Below, in pieces: positions 16,923 through 25,862 of a stretch of DNA of 64,000 bases. The position numbers were made by a program, and so were the translations under genes. The stretch spans positions 56,480 through 120,479 of the forward strand of contig NZ_JARNTX010000010.1 of NCBI RefSeq assembly GCF_029433095.1, in the 5' to 3' direction. Positions within the stretch are counted from its first letter, which is position 1, and every line of letters starts with the position of its first letter. The notes under the pieces were generated by a model, which was not told the DNA's origin, ran no database searches, and was given only the letters and a program-made list of their open reading frames with translations. The DNA comes from Hymenobacter sp. YC55 (GTDB lineage: Bacteria; Bacteroidota; Bacteroidia; Cytophagales; Hymenobacteraceae).

Positions 16923-17870
16923 ATGAAAAGACTACTGTGGTTGTGGTTGCTGGTCATGGGTTTCTGTTTGCAGGCCAAGTCTGTGCAGGCTCAGTTTCGG
17001 GTGGTGGGCTACTTGCCAGCTTGGCGCGGCGACATCAACCCGGCGCAGCTGGCTCAACTCACGCATGTCAATTATGCTTTCGTGCATCCAACGGCTACGG
17101 GAGGTTTAGAGCCTTTGCAAAACCCTGATAAGCTCCGGCGTTTAGTAAAAGCTGCCCATGCCGCAAAGGTACAAGTGCTTGTATCGGTGGGCGGCTGGCA
17201 CGACGGTGACCACAGTGCCTTTGATTCCATTGGGGCTAATCCTGCCCTTACCAGCACTTTTGTTGCCACCCTAGTACGTTTTGCGCAAGAGTACCAGCTC
17301 GACGGCATTGATATGGATTGGGAGCACCCCGACGCGCGCACGGCCAGCGGCTACGCCACTTTGATGCAGCAGCTGGCCGCGCAGCTTCACCCTCAGGGGA
17401 AGCTACTAACAGCCGCAATAGCGGGCGGTACCTGGGCCGGGCCCGGAATAGCCAGCAGTGTGTTCGAGTCTGTGGACTTTATGAACATTATGTCCTACGA
17501 TGCTCCGGCGCCAACCCACTCCACTTATGCTGATGCAGTGCAGACCCTGGCTTATTGGAAAGAGCGTGGTTTGCCGGTCAGTAAAATGGTGTTAGGTGTG
17601 CCCTTTTACGGGCAGCCGGGCGGCGTCGCTTTCACCGCTTTAGTCGCTCAAGGCGCCGATCCGAAGGCTGACTCGCTTTCTGGAATCGGCTACAATGGCT
17701 TAACTACTATTAAAAGCAAAACGAATTTAGCTTTAGACCAAGCTAGTGGCATCATGATTTGGGAGTTGTCGCAGGACGCCCTTGGCAGCAACTCCCTACT
17801 CTCGGCTATCAGTCAGGAAGTACAGTGCCGCAAACCGGTTAAGTCACAGGTCCGTCAGCCGCCGAAATAG
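16923..17870 (+). CDS. Secreted GH18 chitinase
   Basis: Glycoside hydrolase family 18 enzyme of 315 residues. A signal peptide occupies residues 1-24 (MKRLLWLWLLVMGFCLQAKS, cleavage after VQAQ region). The mature part is a single TIM barrel: RVVGYLPAWRGD at the start, SVGGW near residue 85, the catalytic DGIDMDWE with Glu134 as acid, and MSYD after it. The catalytic DxxDxDxE is intact. No carbohydrate-binding module is present, so it may act on soluble chitin oligomers in the periplasm or at the surface (inference). It starts 12 bp after the transporter stop, the last gene of this operon. Confidence 0.93.
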   Translation: MKRLLWLWLLVMGFCLQAKSVQAQFRVVGYLPAWRGDINPAQLAQLTHVNYAFVHPTATGGLEPLQNPDKLRRLVKAAHAAKVQVLVSVGGWHDGDHSAFDSIGANPALTSTFVATLVRFAQEYQLDGIDMDWEHPDARTASGYATLMQQLAAQLHPQGKLLTAAIAGGTWAGPGIASSVFESVDFMNIMSYDAPAPTHSTYADAVQTLAYWKERGLPVSKMVLGVPFYGQPGGVAFTALVAQGADPKADSLSGIGYNGLTTIKSKTNLALDQASGIMIWELSQDALGSNSLLSAISQEVQCRKPVKSQVRQPPK

Positions 17871-18082
17871 TTATGTTAGCACAGACTGTATGAGGTGGTA
17901 ACTAAGCTCAGCCGATGGTATAGCTAGAATTTCGTAGTCCAGTCTAATTCATGCATAAACTGACCTAGCATATCTTTTTGCGAAAAGTTATATCGCAAGA
18001 AATTGAATACTTCTATGAGCAACGCAGAAGTATAACTAGCATTTATAAACCGAGTAAGAAGAATTTGTTATGTAAGAGTTGC
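17871..18082. other. Intergenic region upstream of the SusC operators
   Basis: The non-coding stretch between the chitinase and the SusC gene (17871-18664) carries the double operator and promoter described separately. No gene is supported in the rest. The frame running into SusC from 18518 is taken as untranslated leader because the signal peptide begins at 18665. Confidence 0.5.
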
Positions 18083-18125
18083 GTGTGCGGCAACTCATGT
18101 TAATTTTTCTTGCGTGTGCGCACAC
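18083..18125. promoter_or_regulatory. Double LacI-type operator upstream of the chitin SusC/SusD genes
   Basis: The distal copy GTGTGCGGCAAC (18083-18094) is degenerate in its right half; the proximal copy GTGTGCGCACAC (18114-18125) is perfect. The offset is 31 bp, identical to the pair upstream of the NagB fusion. Flanking bases (ACTCATG between the copies and CATTTTTT after) are also conserved between the two loci. Confidence 0.75.
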
Positions 18126-18142
18126 ATTTTTTTGTGCAACTG

Positions 18143-18174
18143 CTTGCTTTCCACAAACCAGACCAGTATGTTTG
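18143..18174 (+). promoter_or_regulatory. Promoter of the chitin SusC/SusD operon
   Basis: -33-like CTTG at 18143-18146, 20-bp spacer, and -7 TATGTTTG at 18167-18174. The distance from the proximal operator to the -7 box is the same as at the NagB promoter, base for base. The leader to the SusC ATG would be about 480 bases, long enough for further control. Confidence 0.6.
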
Positions 18175-18664
18175 GAACAGGTGGTCAATTAAGTGTTTGA
18201 ATAATCTTATTTGCCATCTTAAATGAGTTGGGGCACTCAGCTTGAAACAATCGTACGCCACTTGGCTACGATCAAGCAAGTTTTGAGGGCAGCAATTAAG
18301 AGGACGCTACTAGTTTAGCATCCTTGTATATCAAAAAGCAACAGCTACTCGGTTTTGCAACGCTCCTATCTAACCCACTTGCCCAGGAGCCTTAGTTACC
18401 GCACCTAGTGCGGAATTTATCGATAGAAAAGTTTCGGCCTGCTTCCTACCCAGGCTACTAATATAGGTCATCTTATTGCTTGACGCTAGGCTTCTAAGTC
18501 TAGCCTGAAAAGTTCTGTTGCCCTTCGCTTCTAGGCGAAGACACCCTCCGTGTACCCGGTTTCAGCCCGCCCTTTTCATTGAAACCGGCTTGAATTTCTT
18601 CGGAAATCCTGCTTTTGAAGTTGCCCTGCCGCGTTTTCAATCACAAAATAGTCGTCTGAAATCT

Positions 18665-21600
18665 ATGAACAGATCTACTTGGCTTACTTTACTGCCGGTA
18701 CTAGGCTTGCACAGCCTAGCACAGGCGCAAACCAAAACGGTATCCGGCAAGGTGACCGACTCGAAAGGGGGCGCGCTGCCGGGGGTTACTGTTATCGTGC
18801 AGGGTACCCAGCAGGGCCTGAGCACGAATGCCGACGGCGGCTATTCCATTGGGGTGCCCGACAATGCCACGCTGGTTTTCTCGTCGATTGGCTACGATTC
18901 CAAAACTGTAGTGGTTGGCTCCCAATCGGTTATCGACGTTTCGCTAACTGAGAGTGCGCAAACGCTCAACGAAGTTGTAGTAACGGCCCTGAACGTATCG
19001 CGCGACCGGCGGACGCTAGGATATTCGGTAACTGAAATTAAAGGGACGTCGCTAACGGAAGCGCGCGAAACCAACGTAGCCAATTCGCTGGTAGGCAAAG
19101 TGGCGGGCTTGAACGTGAATTCCACGTCTGGCGGGCCTGGCTCATCGAGCAACGTGATTATTCGGGGCGCTTCCAGCCTCAACCAAACCAACCAGCCGCT
19201 GTACGTCATCAACGGGGTGCCCGTAGAGAGCCAGCCTAGCGGCGGCGCCGGGGCCACCATCGGCAACAGCGGTGGGCAATACGACAACGCCCCCGACTTC
19301 GGCGACCCCATCTCCAACATCAACCCCGACGACATCGAAACTATTTCGGTGCTGAAAGGCGCGGCGGCGTCGGCCCTGTACGGCTACCGGGCCAAGGCTG
19401 GCGTGATTCTGATTACCACCAAAAGCGCCCGGGGCAACGATGGCCTCGAGTTCAACAGCAACTACGTGGTGCAGCGGGTGTTCAACCTCACCGATTGGCA
19501 ATACGAGTACGGCCAGGGGGCCAACAACCTGAAGCCTACCTCGGCAACCGCGGCGGCCACGGCCGGTAATTCCAGCTGGGGCGGCCGCCTCGATGGCTCC
19601 AACGTGGTGCAGTTCGACGGGACCGAGCGGCCCTACGTAGCGCAGAAAGACAACATTCGCAACTTTTACCGCGACGGGGGCAGCTTCACCAACACCCTCG
19701 CCTTCAACAAGAGCTTCACTGGGGGCTCGGTCCGGTTGTCGGCCAGCGACTTGTCCAACAAGGCCGTAGTGCCCAACTCGCGCCTCGACCGGCAGACGTT
19801 CAATTTTGTAGGCACGTTCGACCCGTTCAAGCGCTTGACTATCGATGCGCGGGCTAACTACATCCTGGAGCAAGCCAAAAACCGGCCGATTCTGTCGGAT
19901 GGAGCGGGCAACGCCAACTTCAACGTGGCGTTTCTGCCAACCAGCTTGGATGTACGCACCTTGCAGCCGGGCACCAAACCAGATGGCAACGAACTGACCT
20001 TCAACACCGGCAACGTCTATAACACCAACCCTTATTTCGCGGCTAACAAGTTCATCAACAACACCAACCGCGAGCGTCTGCTCTCGTCGATATCGGCGCG
20101 CTACACCCTCGACAACGGCTTGTTTCTGCAGGGCCGGGTTGGGCGCGATGCCTATTCGGACCGTATCACCAACGTAACTCCTTCGGGCACGGCGTACCGC
20201 CCGCTGGGTAGCATCACCGAAATAACGTCGCGGTTCACGGACCTCAACGCCGATGGGCTGGTAGGCAAGACCTTTACGGTTGGCGAGACGTTCTCGTTTA
20301 CGCCTAACCTCGGTGCCAGCTACCGCCGCACCAAGCAAGAGGGCTTCCAGAATTTCGGCAACGACTTTGCCATCTTCGGCATCAACACCCTCGGCAACAC
20401 CAAAACTCGGTCGGTACTGCCCATTTTCAGCGACCAGGAAATCCATTCGGTGTACGGCTCGGTGGACTTTTCGTACCGGGAGTTCCTGTTCCTAACTGCC
20501 ACTCTCCGGCGCGACTGGTTTTCGACACTGGCTACACCCGGTGTTGATAATGACCTAAGCACCACGTATCCGGGGGTAAGCGGCTCGTTTGTGTTTACCG
20601 AGCTTTGGAAGCCTCAGTTCTTAACCTTCGGTAAACTCCGTGCCGGCTACTCGAAAGTAGGACAGGCCACCAACCCCTACCAGACGCAGCTGAGCTATGC
20701 GCTGTCGTCGACTACGCTGCTTGGCATCCCCTTTGGCAACCCAGACAACGCAAACATTCCGAACCGTGGCCTGCTGGCTTCGCAAGCCTCGGAAATAGAA
20801 GTGGGCACTGAATTAGGGTTTGCTGACAGCCGGGTGCGCCTCGACCTGACGTTTTACAAGAAAAAGTCGACCGACGAAATTGTGAATGCCCCTTCTTCCA
20901 TCACCTCGGGCTACTCGGGGGCCGTGCTGAACGCGGGTGAGCTGGAAAACAAGGGCGTGGAAATGCTGCTGACCGTGGTGCCCGTGAAAACTACCGACTT
21001 CACCTGGACTTCGTCGTTTAACGCCGCCTACAACAAGAGCACAGTTATTTCGCTGGCAGCCGGCCAAACGCAATCGGTATATGCTACCTCGCGCTCGGGT
21101 GTAGGTTTTGTGGGGCAGCTGGTAGACAAGCCTTTCGGGCAAGTGCTGGCTTACGACTACAAGTACAACACCGATGGCAGCATCGCGCTGACACCTAACG
21201 GCACACCGGCGCGGGGCAACCTAACAGCCTTTGGCACCGCCTTCCACCCCTGGACCGGCGGTTGGAGCAACGACTTCACCTACAAGCGCTTCAATTTGGG
21301 AGTGCTCGTTGACGGGAAATTTGGAGCCAAGATCTTCTCGGCTACCGACTACTACGCCACCATTTTCGGGTTGCGCAAAGAAACGCTAGAGAACCGCGAG
21401 GGCACTTTCGGCCCCGACAACGTGGACGCTGCCACCTACTATGGCACCTTGGCCAACAACGTATCCAAGCAGTTTGTGCAGGATGCCAGCTTTATCAAGC
21501 TGCGGCAGCTGACGCTGGGCTACTCTTTCCCGAGTGCGCTCTTCAACAACAAAGTGCAGCGGCTGACGCTGAGTTTAGTGGCTCGGAACCTGTTTTTCAT

Positions 21601-21721
21601 CCGTCGCCTGACCGACAACATCGACCCCGAGGGCAGCTACAACGCCTTTTCGCAAGGTCTGGAGCTAGGTGGTGTGCCACCGTCCCGGACGGTGGGCCTC
21701 AACCTGAGCGCCAAATTCTAG
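18665..21721 (+). CDS. SusC/RagA-family TonB-dependent outer-membrane transporter (chitin locus)
   Basis: Outer-membrane active transporter of 1018 residues from the ATG at 18665, where a signal peptide begins (MNRSTWLTLLPVLGLHSLAQ, cleaved near AQAQ). Next come a carboxypeptidase-regulatory-like beta domain (about 24-105), the TonB-box/plug region with NEVVVTAL and the SusC plug signature (about 115-225), and a C-terminal beta barrel ending in aromatic-rich NLSAKF. There is no STN domain, so it does not signal through FecR. It should pair with the SusD lipoprotein encoded 44 bp downstream to import chitin oligosaccharides produced outside the cell. The substrate is inferred from the GH18, GH20 and NagB neighbours and the shared operator. 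Confidence 0.93.
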   Translation: MNRSTWLTLLPVLGLHSLAQAQTKTVSGKVTDSKGGALPGVTVIVQGTQQGLSTNADGGYSIGVPDNATLVFSSIGYDSKTVVVGSQSVIDVSLTESAQTLNEVVVTALNVSRDRRTLGYSVTEIKGTSLTEARETNVANSLVGKVAGLNVNSTSGGPGSSSNVIIRGASSLNQTNQPLYVINGVPVESQPSGGAGATIGNSGGQYDNAPDFGDPISNINPDDIETISVLKGAAASALYGYRAKAGVILITTKSARGNDGLEFNSNYVVQRVFNLTDWQYEYGQGANNLKPTSATAAATAGNSSWGGRLDGSNVVQFDGTERPYVAQKDNIRNFYRDGGSFTNTLAFNKSFTGGSVRLSASDLSNKAVVPNSRLDRQTFNFVGTFDPFKRLTIDARANYILEQAKNRPILSDGAGNANFNVAFLPTSLDVRTLQPGTKPDGNELTFNTGNVYNTNPYFAANKFINNTNRERLLSSISARYTLDNGLFLQGRVGRDAYSDRITNVTPSGTAYRPLGSITEITSRFTDLNADGLVGKTFTVGETFSFTPNLGASYRRTKQEGFQNFGNDFAIFGINTLGNTKTRSVLPIFSDQEIHSVYGSVDFSYREFLFLTATLRRDWFSTLATPGVDNDLSTTYPGVSGSFVFTELWKPQFLTFGKLRAGYSKVGQATNPYQTQLSYALSSTTLLGIPFGNPDNANIPNRGLLASQASEIEVGTELGFADSRVRLDLTFYKKKSTDEIVNAPSSITSGYSGAVLNAGELENKGVEMLLTVVPVKTTDFTWTSSFNAAYNKSTVISLAAGQTQSVYATSRSGVGFVGQLVDKPFGQVLAYDYKYNTDGSIALTPNGTPARGNLTAFGTAFHPWTGGWSNDFTYKRFNLGVLVDGKFGAKIFSATDYYATIFGLRKETLENREGTFGPDNVDAATYYGTLANNVSKQFVQDASFIKLRQLTLGYSFPSALFNNKVQRLTLSLVARNLFFIRRLTDNIDPEGSYNAFSQGLELGGVPPSRTVGLNLSAKF

Positions 21722-21765
21722 GGCTCGTGCTTGTCTAACGGTTCACTTCAACGACTTACCTCTTT

Positions 21766-23343
21766 ATGAAAAGCATATTTCCAAAACATGCTGTACTAGC
21801 CAGTGCCGCCTTGCTGCTAGCCAGTAGCTGTACCGACAACTTCGAAGACGTCAATACCAATCCGGCGACCTATACCCAGAGCACGTTTGACGCCAACTAC
21901 CTGCTCACCCAGTCGCAGCTTACGTACACCGGCAGCACCGACTTTGCCTACGAAACCTGGCGCGGCAACCTGATTCATTGCTCCCTCTTCGTGCAGGGCA
22001 TGGCCACGGTGATTAGCTACTGGGCTGGCGACAAATACTTGCTCAACGAAGGCTATACGGCCGCCTATTGGGAGAAAAGCTACAGCGAGCAAGTGAAGTC
22101 CGTCACGGACTTGGTGGAGCAGACCCGCAACAAGCCGCAGTACAAAAACCTGCACCAGATGGCGCGCATCATGCGGGCCTTGATCATGGAGCGCATCACC
22201 GACCTCTACGGCGACGTTCCGTACGTGGAAGCGGGCCAGGGCTACTACACCGGCATCATTACCCCGAAATACGACAAGCAAGAAGACATCTACACCGACT
22301 TGCTGAAGGAAGTGAGTGAGGCCACCGCAGCCCTGGATCCGGCCGCTGATATTTCCGCCAACGATGTGTTTTTCAAGGGCAACATCCAGCAGTGGCAGCG
22401 CTTCGGCAACTCGCTGATTTTGCGCATGGCTATGCGGCTGACCAAAGTGAATGAGGCTACGGCGAAACAGTACGCCACCCAGGTGCAAGGCAAAACCATG
22501 CAAAGTAACGCCGACAATGCCTTCGTGATGCACGACGTGGTAGGCGGCCGCACCACCCAAAACCGCAACAGCCAAGTGCTACTCGGCGACGGGGGCCAAG
22601 AGCACTACTACGTGAAGTGGTCGAAGACTTTCATCGACTACCTGAAAACCAACAACGACCCGCGTCTGACCCGAATTGCCGTGACGCGGCTCTACACCAG
22701 CGACGCCACTAAAACCCCGAGCCAAACGCCTATATCCACATTTGCGGCGCAAAAGGGACTGCCCAATGGCCGGGACCTGAGCGGCCGACCGGCTTACGAT
22801 GTATCGACGGCGCCAGACTACACCTCGATGCCTGATTATTCGTCGCCGAGCCCGGGCATGATCAAGCGCAACGGTCCTACGTTCGTGCTGACCTATGCCG
22901 AATCAGAATTGCTGCTGGCCGAAGCTGCGCAGCGTTGGGGCCTGGGTAGCGCCGTAGCGCACTACAATGCGGGCGTGACGGCCGCCATGACCGGCCTCAG
23001 CCAATACGACGCCACGTTGACCATCCCGGCTGCGGAAGCCACCACGTATTTGGCCGCGCACCCTTACAACGCTGGCAACGGCTTAGAAATGATTAACACG
23101 CAATATTGGGCGCACACCAACACCATGCTGGACTTCTACGAGTCGTGGTCGAACTGGCGCCGTACGGGCATCCCGGCACTCAAGCCGGTGGTGTACCCCA
23201 ACAACGCAACCAACGGGCAGATTCCGCGCCGCTTCCCTTATCCAACTGCCGAAATCACCTCCAACCCCAACAACTACCGGGCCGCCAGCGGGGCCGTAAC
23301 GGGTGGCGACAACCTGACCGGCCGGGTATGGTGGGACAAGTAA
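21766..23343 (+). CDS. SusD/RagB-family surface lipoprotein (chitin locus)
   Basis: Glycan-capturing lid of the SusC transporter, 525 residues. The lipoprotein signal ends in LLASSC with Cys22. The body resembles the SusD-like_2 branch: NTNPATYTQSTFDANYLLTQSQL near the N-terminus, TPR-like helices, FVLTYAESELLLAEAA, and a C-terminal RRFPYPTAEITSNPNNY region. It begins 44 bp after SusC and is followed by a terminator, so the pair forms one transcript. Chitin-oligosaccharide binding is inferred from context. Confidence 0.93.
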   Translation: MKSIFPKHAVLASAALLLASSCTDNFEDVNTNPATYTQSTFDANYLLTQSQLTYTGSTDFAYETWRGNLIHCSLFVQGMATVISYWAGDKYLLNEGYTAAYWEKSYSEQVKSVTDLVEQTRNKPQYKNLHQMARIMRALIMERITDLYGDVPYVEAGQGYYTGIITPKYDKQEDIYTDLLKEVSEATAALDPAADISANDVFFKGNIQQWQRFGNSLILRMAMRLTKVNEATAKQYATQVQGKTMQSNADNAFVMHDVVGGRTTQNRNSQVLLGDGGQEHYYVKWSKTFIDYLKTNNDPRLTRIAVTRLYTSDATKTPSQTPISTFAAQKGLPNGRDLSGRPAYDVSTAPDYTSMPDYSSPSPGMIKRNGPTFVLTYAESELLLAEAAQRWGLGSAVAHYNAGVTAAMTGLSQYDATLTIPAAEATTYLAAHPYNAGNGLEMINTQYWAHTNTMLDFYESWSNWRRTGIPALKPVVYPNNATNGQIPRRFPYPTAEITSNPNNYRAASGAVTGGDNLTGRVWWDK

Positions 23344-23366
23344 GCTGACCACATTTGAATTGCCTG

Positions 23367-23406
23367 TAAAAGAAGCTTCACTGCGAGGTAGTGCAAGCTT
23401 CTTTTA
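23367..23406 (+). terminator. Rho-independent terminator after SusD
   Basis: Stem AAAAGAAGCTTCACT pairs with AGTGCAAGCTTCTTTT with one bulged base and a short loop, running into TTTTACTTT. It separates the SusC/SusD transcript from the hexosaminidase gene. Confidence 0.75.
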
Positions 23407-23517
23407 CTTTACAGCCCATATAGAGGAAGCGTAGCGCCGTACTGCGCAGGTTATCCGGTTAGTGCCCTCTTCCTTTTCTCACTTAGCTGCCCACTTCATT
23501 TTCAAGTTTAGCACTGC

Positions 23518-25389
23518 ATGCTCTTTAACTTCCTATTGAAAGCCCGGGTGTATGGGCTGCTGGCCACGGGCCTGTTGACTAGCCAAACAGCGCTAGCCCA
23601 AGGATCGGAAATATCTGCCCAAAGCCTCGGGCTGGTGCCCCTGCCGCGGGAGGTAAAAGCCTACTCCGCTACCTACGCGCTACCCCAAAAAATAAGCGTG
23701 TACGCCGTCAGCCCCGCCGAGCGCAACGTGGCCACCTTGTTGCAAGGCATGCTGACCCCGCTTGGCAAAACCGTCACCCTCACCACTAATCGCCAAGCAG
23801 CCCAGATCGTCCTGGCCACGGCCGCCACAACCAGCCCCGAGGGCTATCAACTCGTGGTCGACAAAGCGGGCGTCAAGATAACGGCGGCGGACGGACCCGG
23901 GCTGTTCTATGGCACCCAGACGTTGCTGCAACTATTGCCGGCCCGCGCCGCCGCTACCGCCAAGGTACCTTACGTACGCATCACCGACCAGCCTGCTTTT
24001 CAGTGGCGCGGGGGCATGCTCGATGTGTGCCGCCATTTCTTTCCCGTGTCGTTTGTAAAGAAGTACATAGACTTTTTGGCTGCCTATAAGATGAACACGT
24101 TTCATTGGCACCTGACCGACGACCAGGGGTGGCGCATCGAAATCAAGAAATACCCAAAGCTCACCGAAATCAGCGCCTTCCGCTCGGAAACCCTACTTGG
24201 GGCACAGCAGCAGATGAAGACGCCGGCCGATTTCAAATACGACGGCACGCCCTATGGGGGCTTCTACACGCAAGAGCAAATCAAGGACGTAATAGCGTAT
24301 GCTCAGAAGCGCTACGTCACCATCGTGCCGGAAATAGAAATGCCGGGCCACTCAGTGGCCATCCTGGCGGCTTATCCGGAGTTGGCTTGCAAGCCCGGCC
24401 CCTACCAAACCTGGACCAAATGGGGCGTCAACGAGGACATTGTGTGCCCCACCGAGCCTACCTTCCAGTTCTTTGAGAACGTGCTGACGGAGGTAAGCGC
24501 CTTGTTTCCGGGTAAGTACATCCACATTGGCGGCGATGAAGCACCAAAAGCGCGTTGGAAGGAAAGCGCGGCGGTGCAGGAAATCATGAAGCGCGAAGGA
24601 TTCACTGACGTGGAGAAGGTGCAGGGCTGGTTTAACCGCCGCATCGAGAAATTCTTGCAGAGCAAAGGCAAAAAGCTCATCGGCTGGGATGAAATCCTGG
24701 AAGGCGGCATCGCGCCAAGTGCTGCGGTGATGAGTTGGCGCGGCGAAAAAGGGGGCATCGAGGCCGCCCAGCACGGCCACGACGTGGTGATGACGCCTAC
24801 CACCAACCTTTACCTAGACTACGGTCAGAATCCGCAGCCGCACAGTCCCTACGAACCGCTCATGATTGGCGGTTACTTGCCTCTGGCGAAAGTGTACTCT
24901 TACAACCCCTTGCCCAAAGAACTCACGCCCGAGCAGCAAAAGCATATCATGGGGGTGGGAGCTAACATGTGGACCGAGTACATCACGACCCCAGAAAAAG
25001 CAGAGTACATGCTGTTTCCCCGCTTCTTGGCCGCCGCCGAAGTAGCCTGGACGCCTGCTGCCCTCAAAAGCTACGAAGCCTTTTTGCCCCGCATGGGCCA
25101 GCAGTTTGCCCGCCTAGATGCCAAGAAAATTAACTACCGGGTGCCTGAGCCACTTGGCCTCGACAGCGCCAGCGTAGTGAAGCAAGGTAATAAAGCCGTA
25201 CTGACGCTTCGCACCCTAGTGCCCGGTTCGCAGATTCGCTACACCCTGGACGGGAAGATGCCCGACGAAACCACCGAACTCTACACCAAGCCGTTTACGG
25301 TGCCCCAGAACCGGCAAATCACCGTACGGGCCGTAACCGTGGCGCCCAACGGCCGCAAAAGTCCGCCCACAGAGCTGCTGATTAAGTAG
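23518..25389 (+). CDS. Beta-N-acetylhexosaminidase, GH20
   Basis: 623-residue secreted exo-hexosaminidase that removes terminal GlcNAc from chitobiose and longer chito-oligomers. A signal peptide ends near TALAQ (about residue 27). A GH20b domain (about 35-155) precedes the catalytic barrel, which has FQWRGGMLDVCRHFF, FHWHLTDDQGWRIEI and the catalytic pair in HIGGDEAPK, Asp340-Glu341. VMSWRGEKGG and the WTEYITTPEKAEYMLFPR segment complete the barrel. The last 75 residues form a chitobiase C-terminal-like domain (LVPGSQIRYTLDGKMPDETTE). The gene follows the SusD terminator and ends before another terminator, so it may have its own promoter. Product GlcNAc would feed the NagP-like transporter. 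Confidence 0.94.
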   Translation: MLFNFLLKARVYGLLATGLLTSQTALAQGSEISAQSLGLVPLPREVKAYSATYALPQKISVYAVSPAERNVATLLQGMLTPLGKTVTLTTNRQAAQIVLATAATTSPEGYQLVVDKAGVKITAADGPGLFYGTQTLLQLLPARAAATAKVPYVRITDQPAFQWRGGMLDVCRHFFPVSFVKKYIDFLAAYKMNTFHWHLTDDQGWRIEIKKYPKLTEISAFRSETLLGAQQQMKTPADFKYDGTPYGGFYTQEQIKDVIAYAQKRYVTIVPEIEMPGHSVAILAAYPELACKPGPYQTWTKWGVNEDIVCPTEPTFQFFENVLTEVSALFPGKYIHIGGDEAPKARWKESAAVQEIMKREGFTDVEKVQGWFNRRIEKFLQSKGKKLIGWDEILEGGIAPSAAVMSWRGEKGGIEAAQHGHDVVMTPTTNLYLDYGQNPQPHSPYEPLMIGGYLPLAKVYSYNPLPKELTPEQQKHIMGVGANMWTEYITTPEKAEYMLFPRFLAAAEVAWTPAALKSYEAFLPRMGQQFARLDAKKINYRVPEPLGLDSASVVKQGNKAVLTLRTLVPGSQIRYTLDGKMPDETTELYTKPFTVPQNRQITVRAVTVAPNGRKSPPTELLIK

Positions 25390-25424
25390 GGGTTCTCCAT
25401 CCTACTAGGTCATTAAGCCTTTAG

Positions 25425-25460
25425 AACCTCCTGTCCGGCAACCGTGGCAGGAGGTTTTTT
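25425..25460 (+). terminator. Rho-independent terminator after the GH20 gene
   Basis: Stem AACCTCCTG / CAGGAGGTT with a 14-base loop, followed by a run of T. It closes the chitin locus. Confidence 0.85.
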
Positions 25461-25469
25461 ATGTAGCAT

Positions 25470-25601
25470 CTAACCAGGTAAGCTATTCCCAATGCCCTGT
25501 AAAAACTGCTGCCACTGCTGCCGGAAATCAGCCTCCGATTCCTCAAGCAAAAAGCTGACCTCTAGTGTGTTTAGGTTTAATTGCCACAATTCCGGCCACA
25601 T
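25470..25601 (-). CDS. Short hypothetical frame, possible gene remnant
   Basis: A 43-codon frame (MWPELWQLNLNTLEVSFLLE...) from the ATG at 25599-25601. Its Q- and W-rich end resembles the tail of a larger helical protein, but no family is recognised. The rest of the spacer up to 25862 holds no other supported feature. Confidence 0.25.
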   Translation of the reverse strand: MWPELWQLNLNTLEVSFLLEESEADFRQQWQQFLQGIGNSLPG

Positions 25602-25862
25602 AAATCCCTGTCCGGCCAAGGTGTATTACTCATTCACTAAGTCAGTGGAGAAATAAGAGGTTTTCGTCCGGCGAAGGCCTAACCCCGCAGGTAGAGCTTT
25701 TGCTTGAGCTGTGAGGTTAGGCCGAACCGGGTTGAAAGCAATAGTTGGCTAGTTGCTATGATGCGCGGCGCGTTAGGTCATTGCTACACCAGCCTGTAGG
25801 TAGAAGTTTTTGCCATATTAGCCGCGCATTTCATCGTCCGACGTCTCCGTTGCTCTTTTCGT

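Noticed and set aside
16556..17128. 190-codon plus-strand frame across the transporter and chitinase genes
   Set aside because: Spans two well-supported genes in another frame and contains no domain.
19142..20446. 434-codon open frame antisense to SusC
   Set aside because: It is a long antisense frame produced by the GC-rich codons of SusC; the sense protein is clearly real, and the antisense product has no recognisable motifs.
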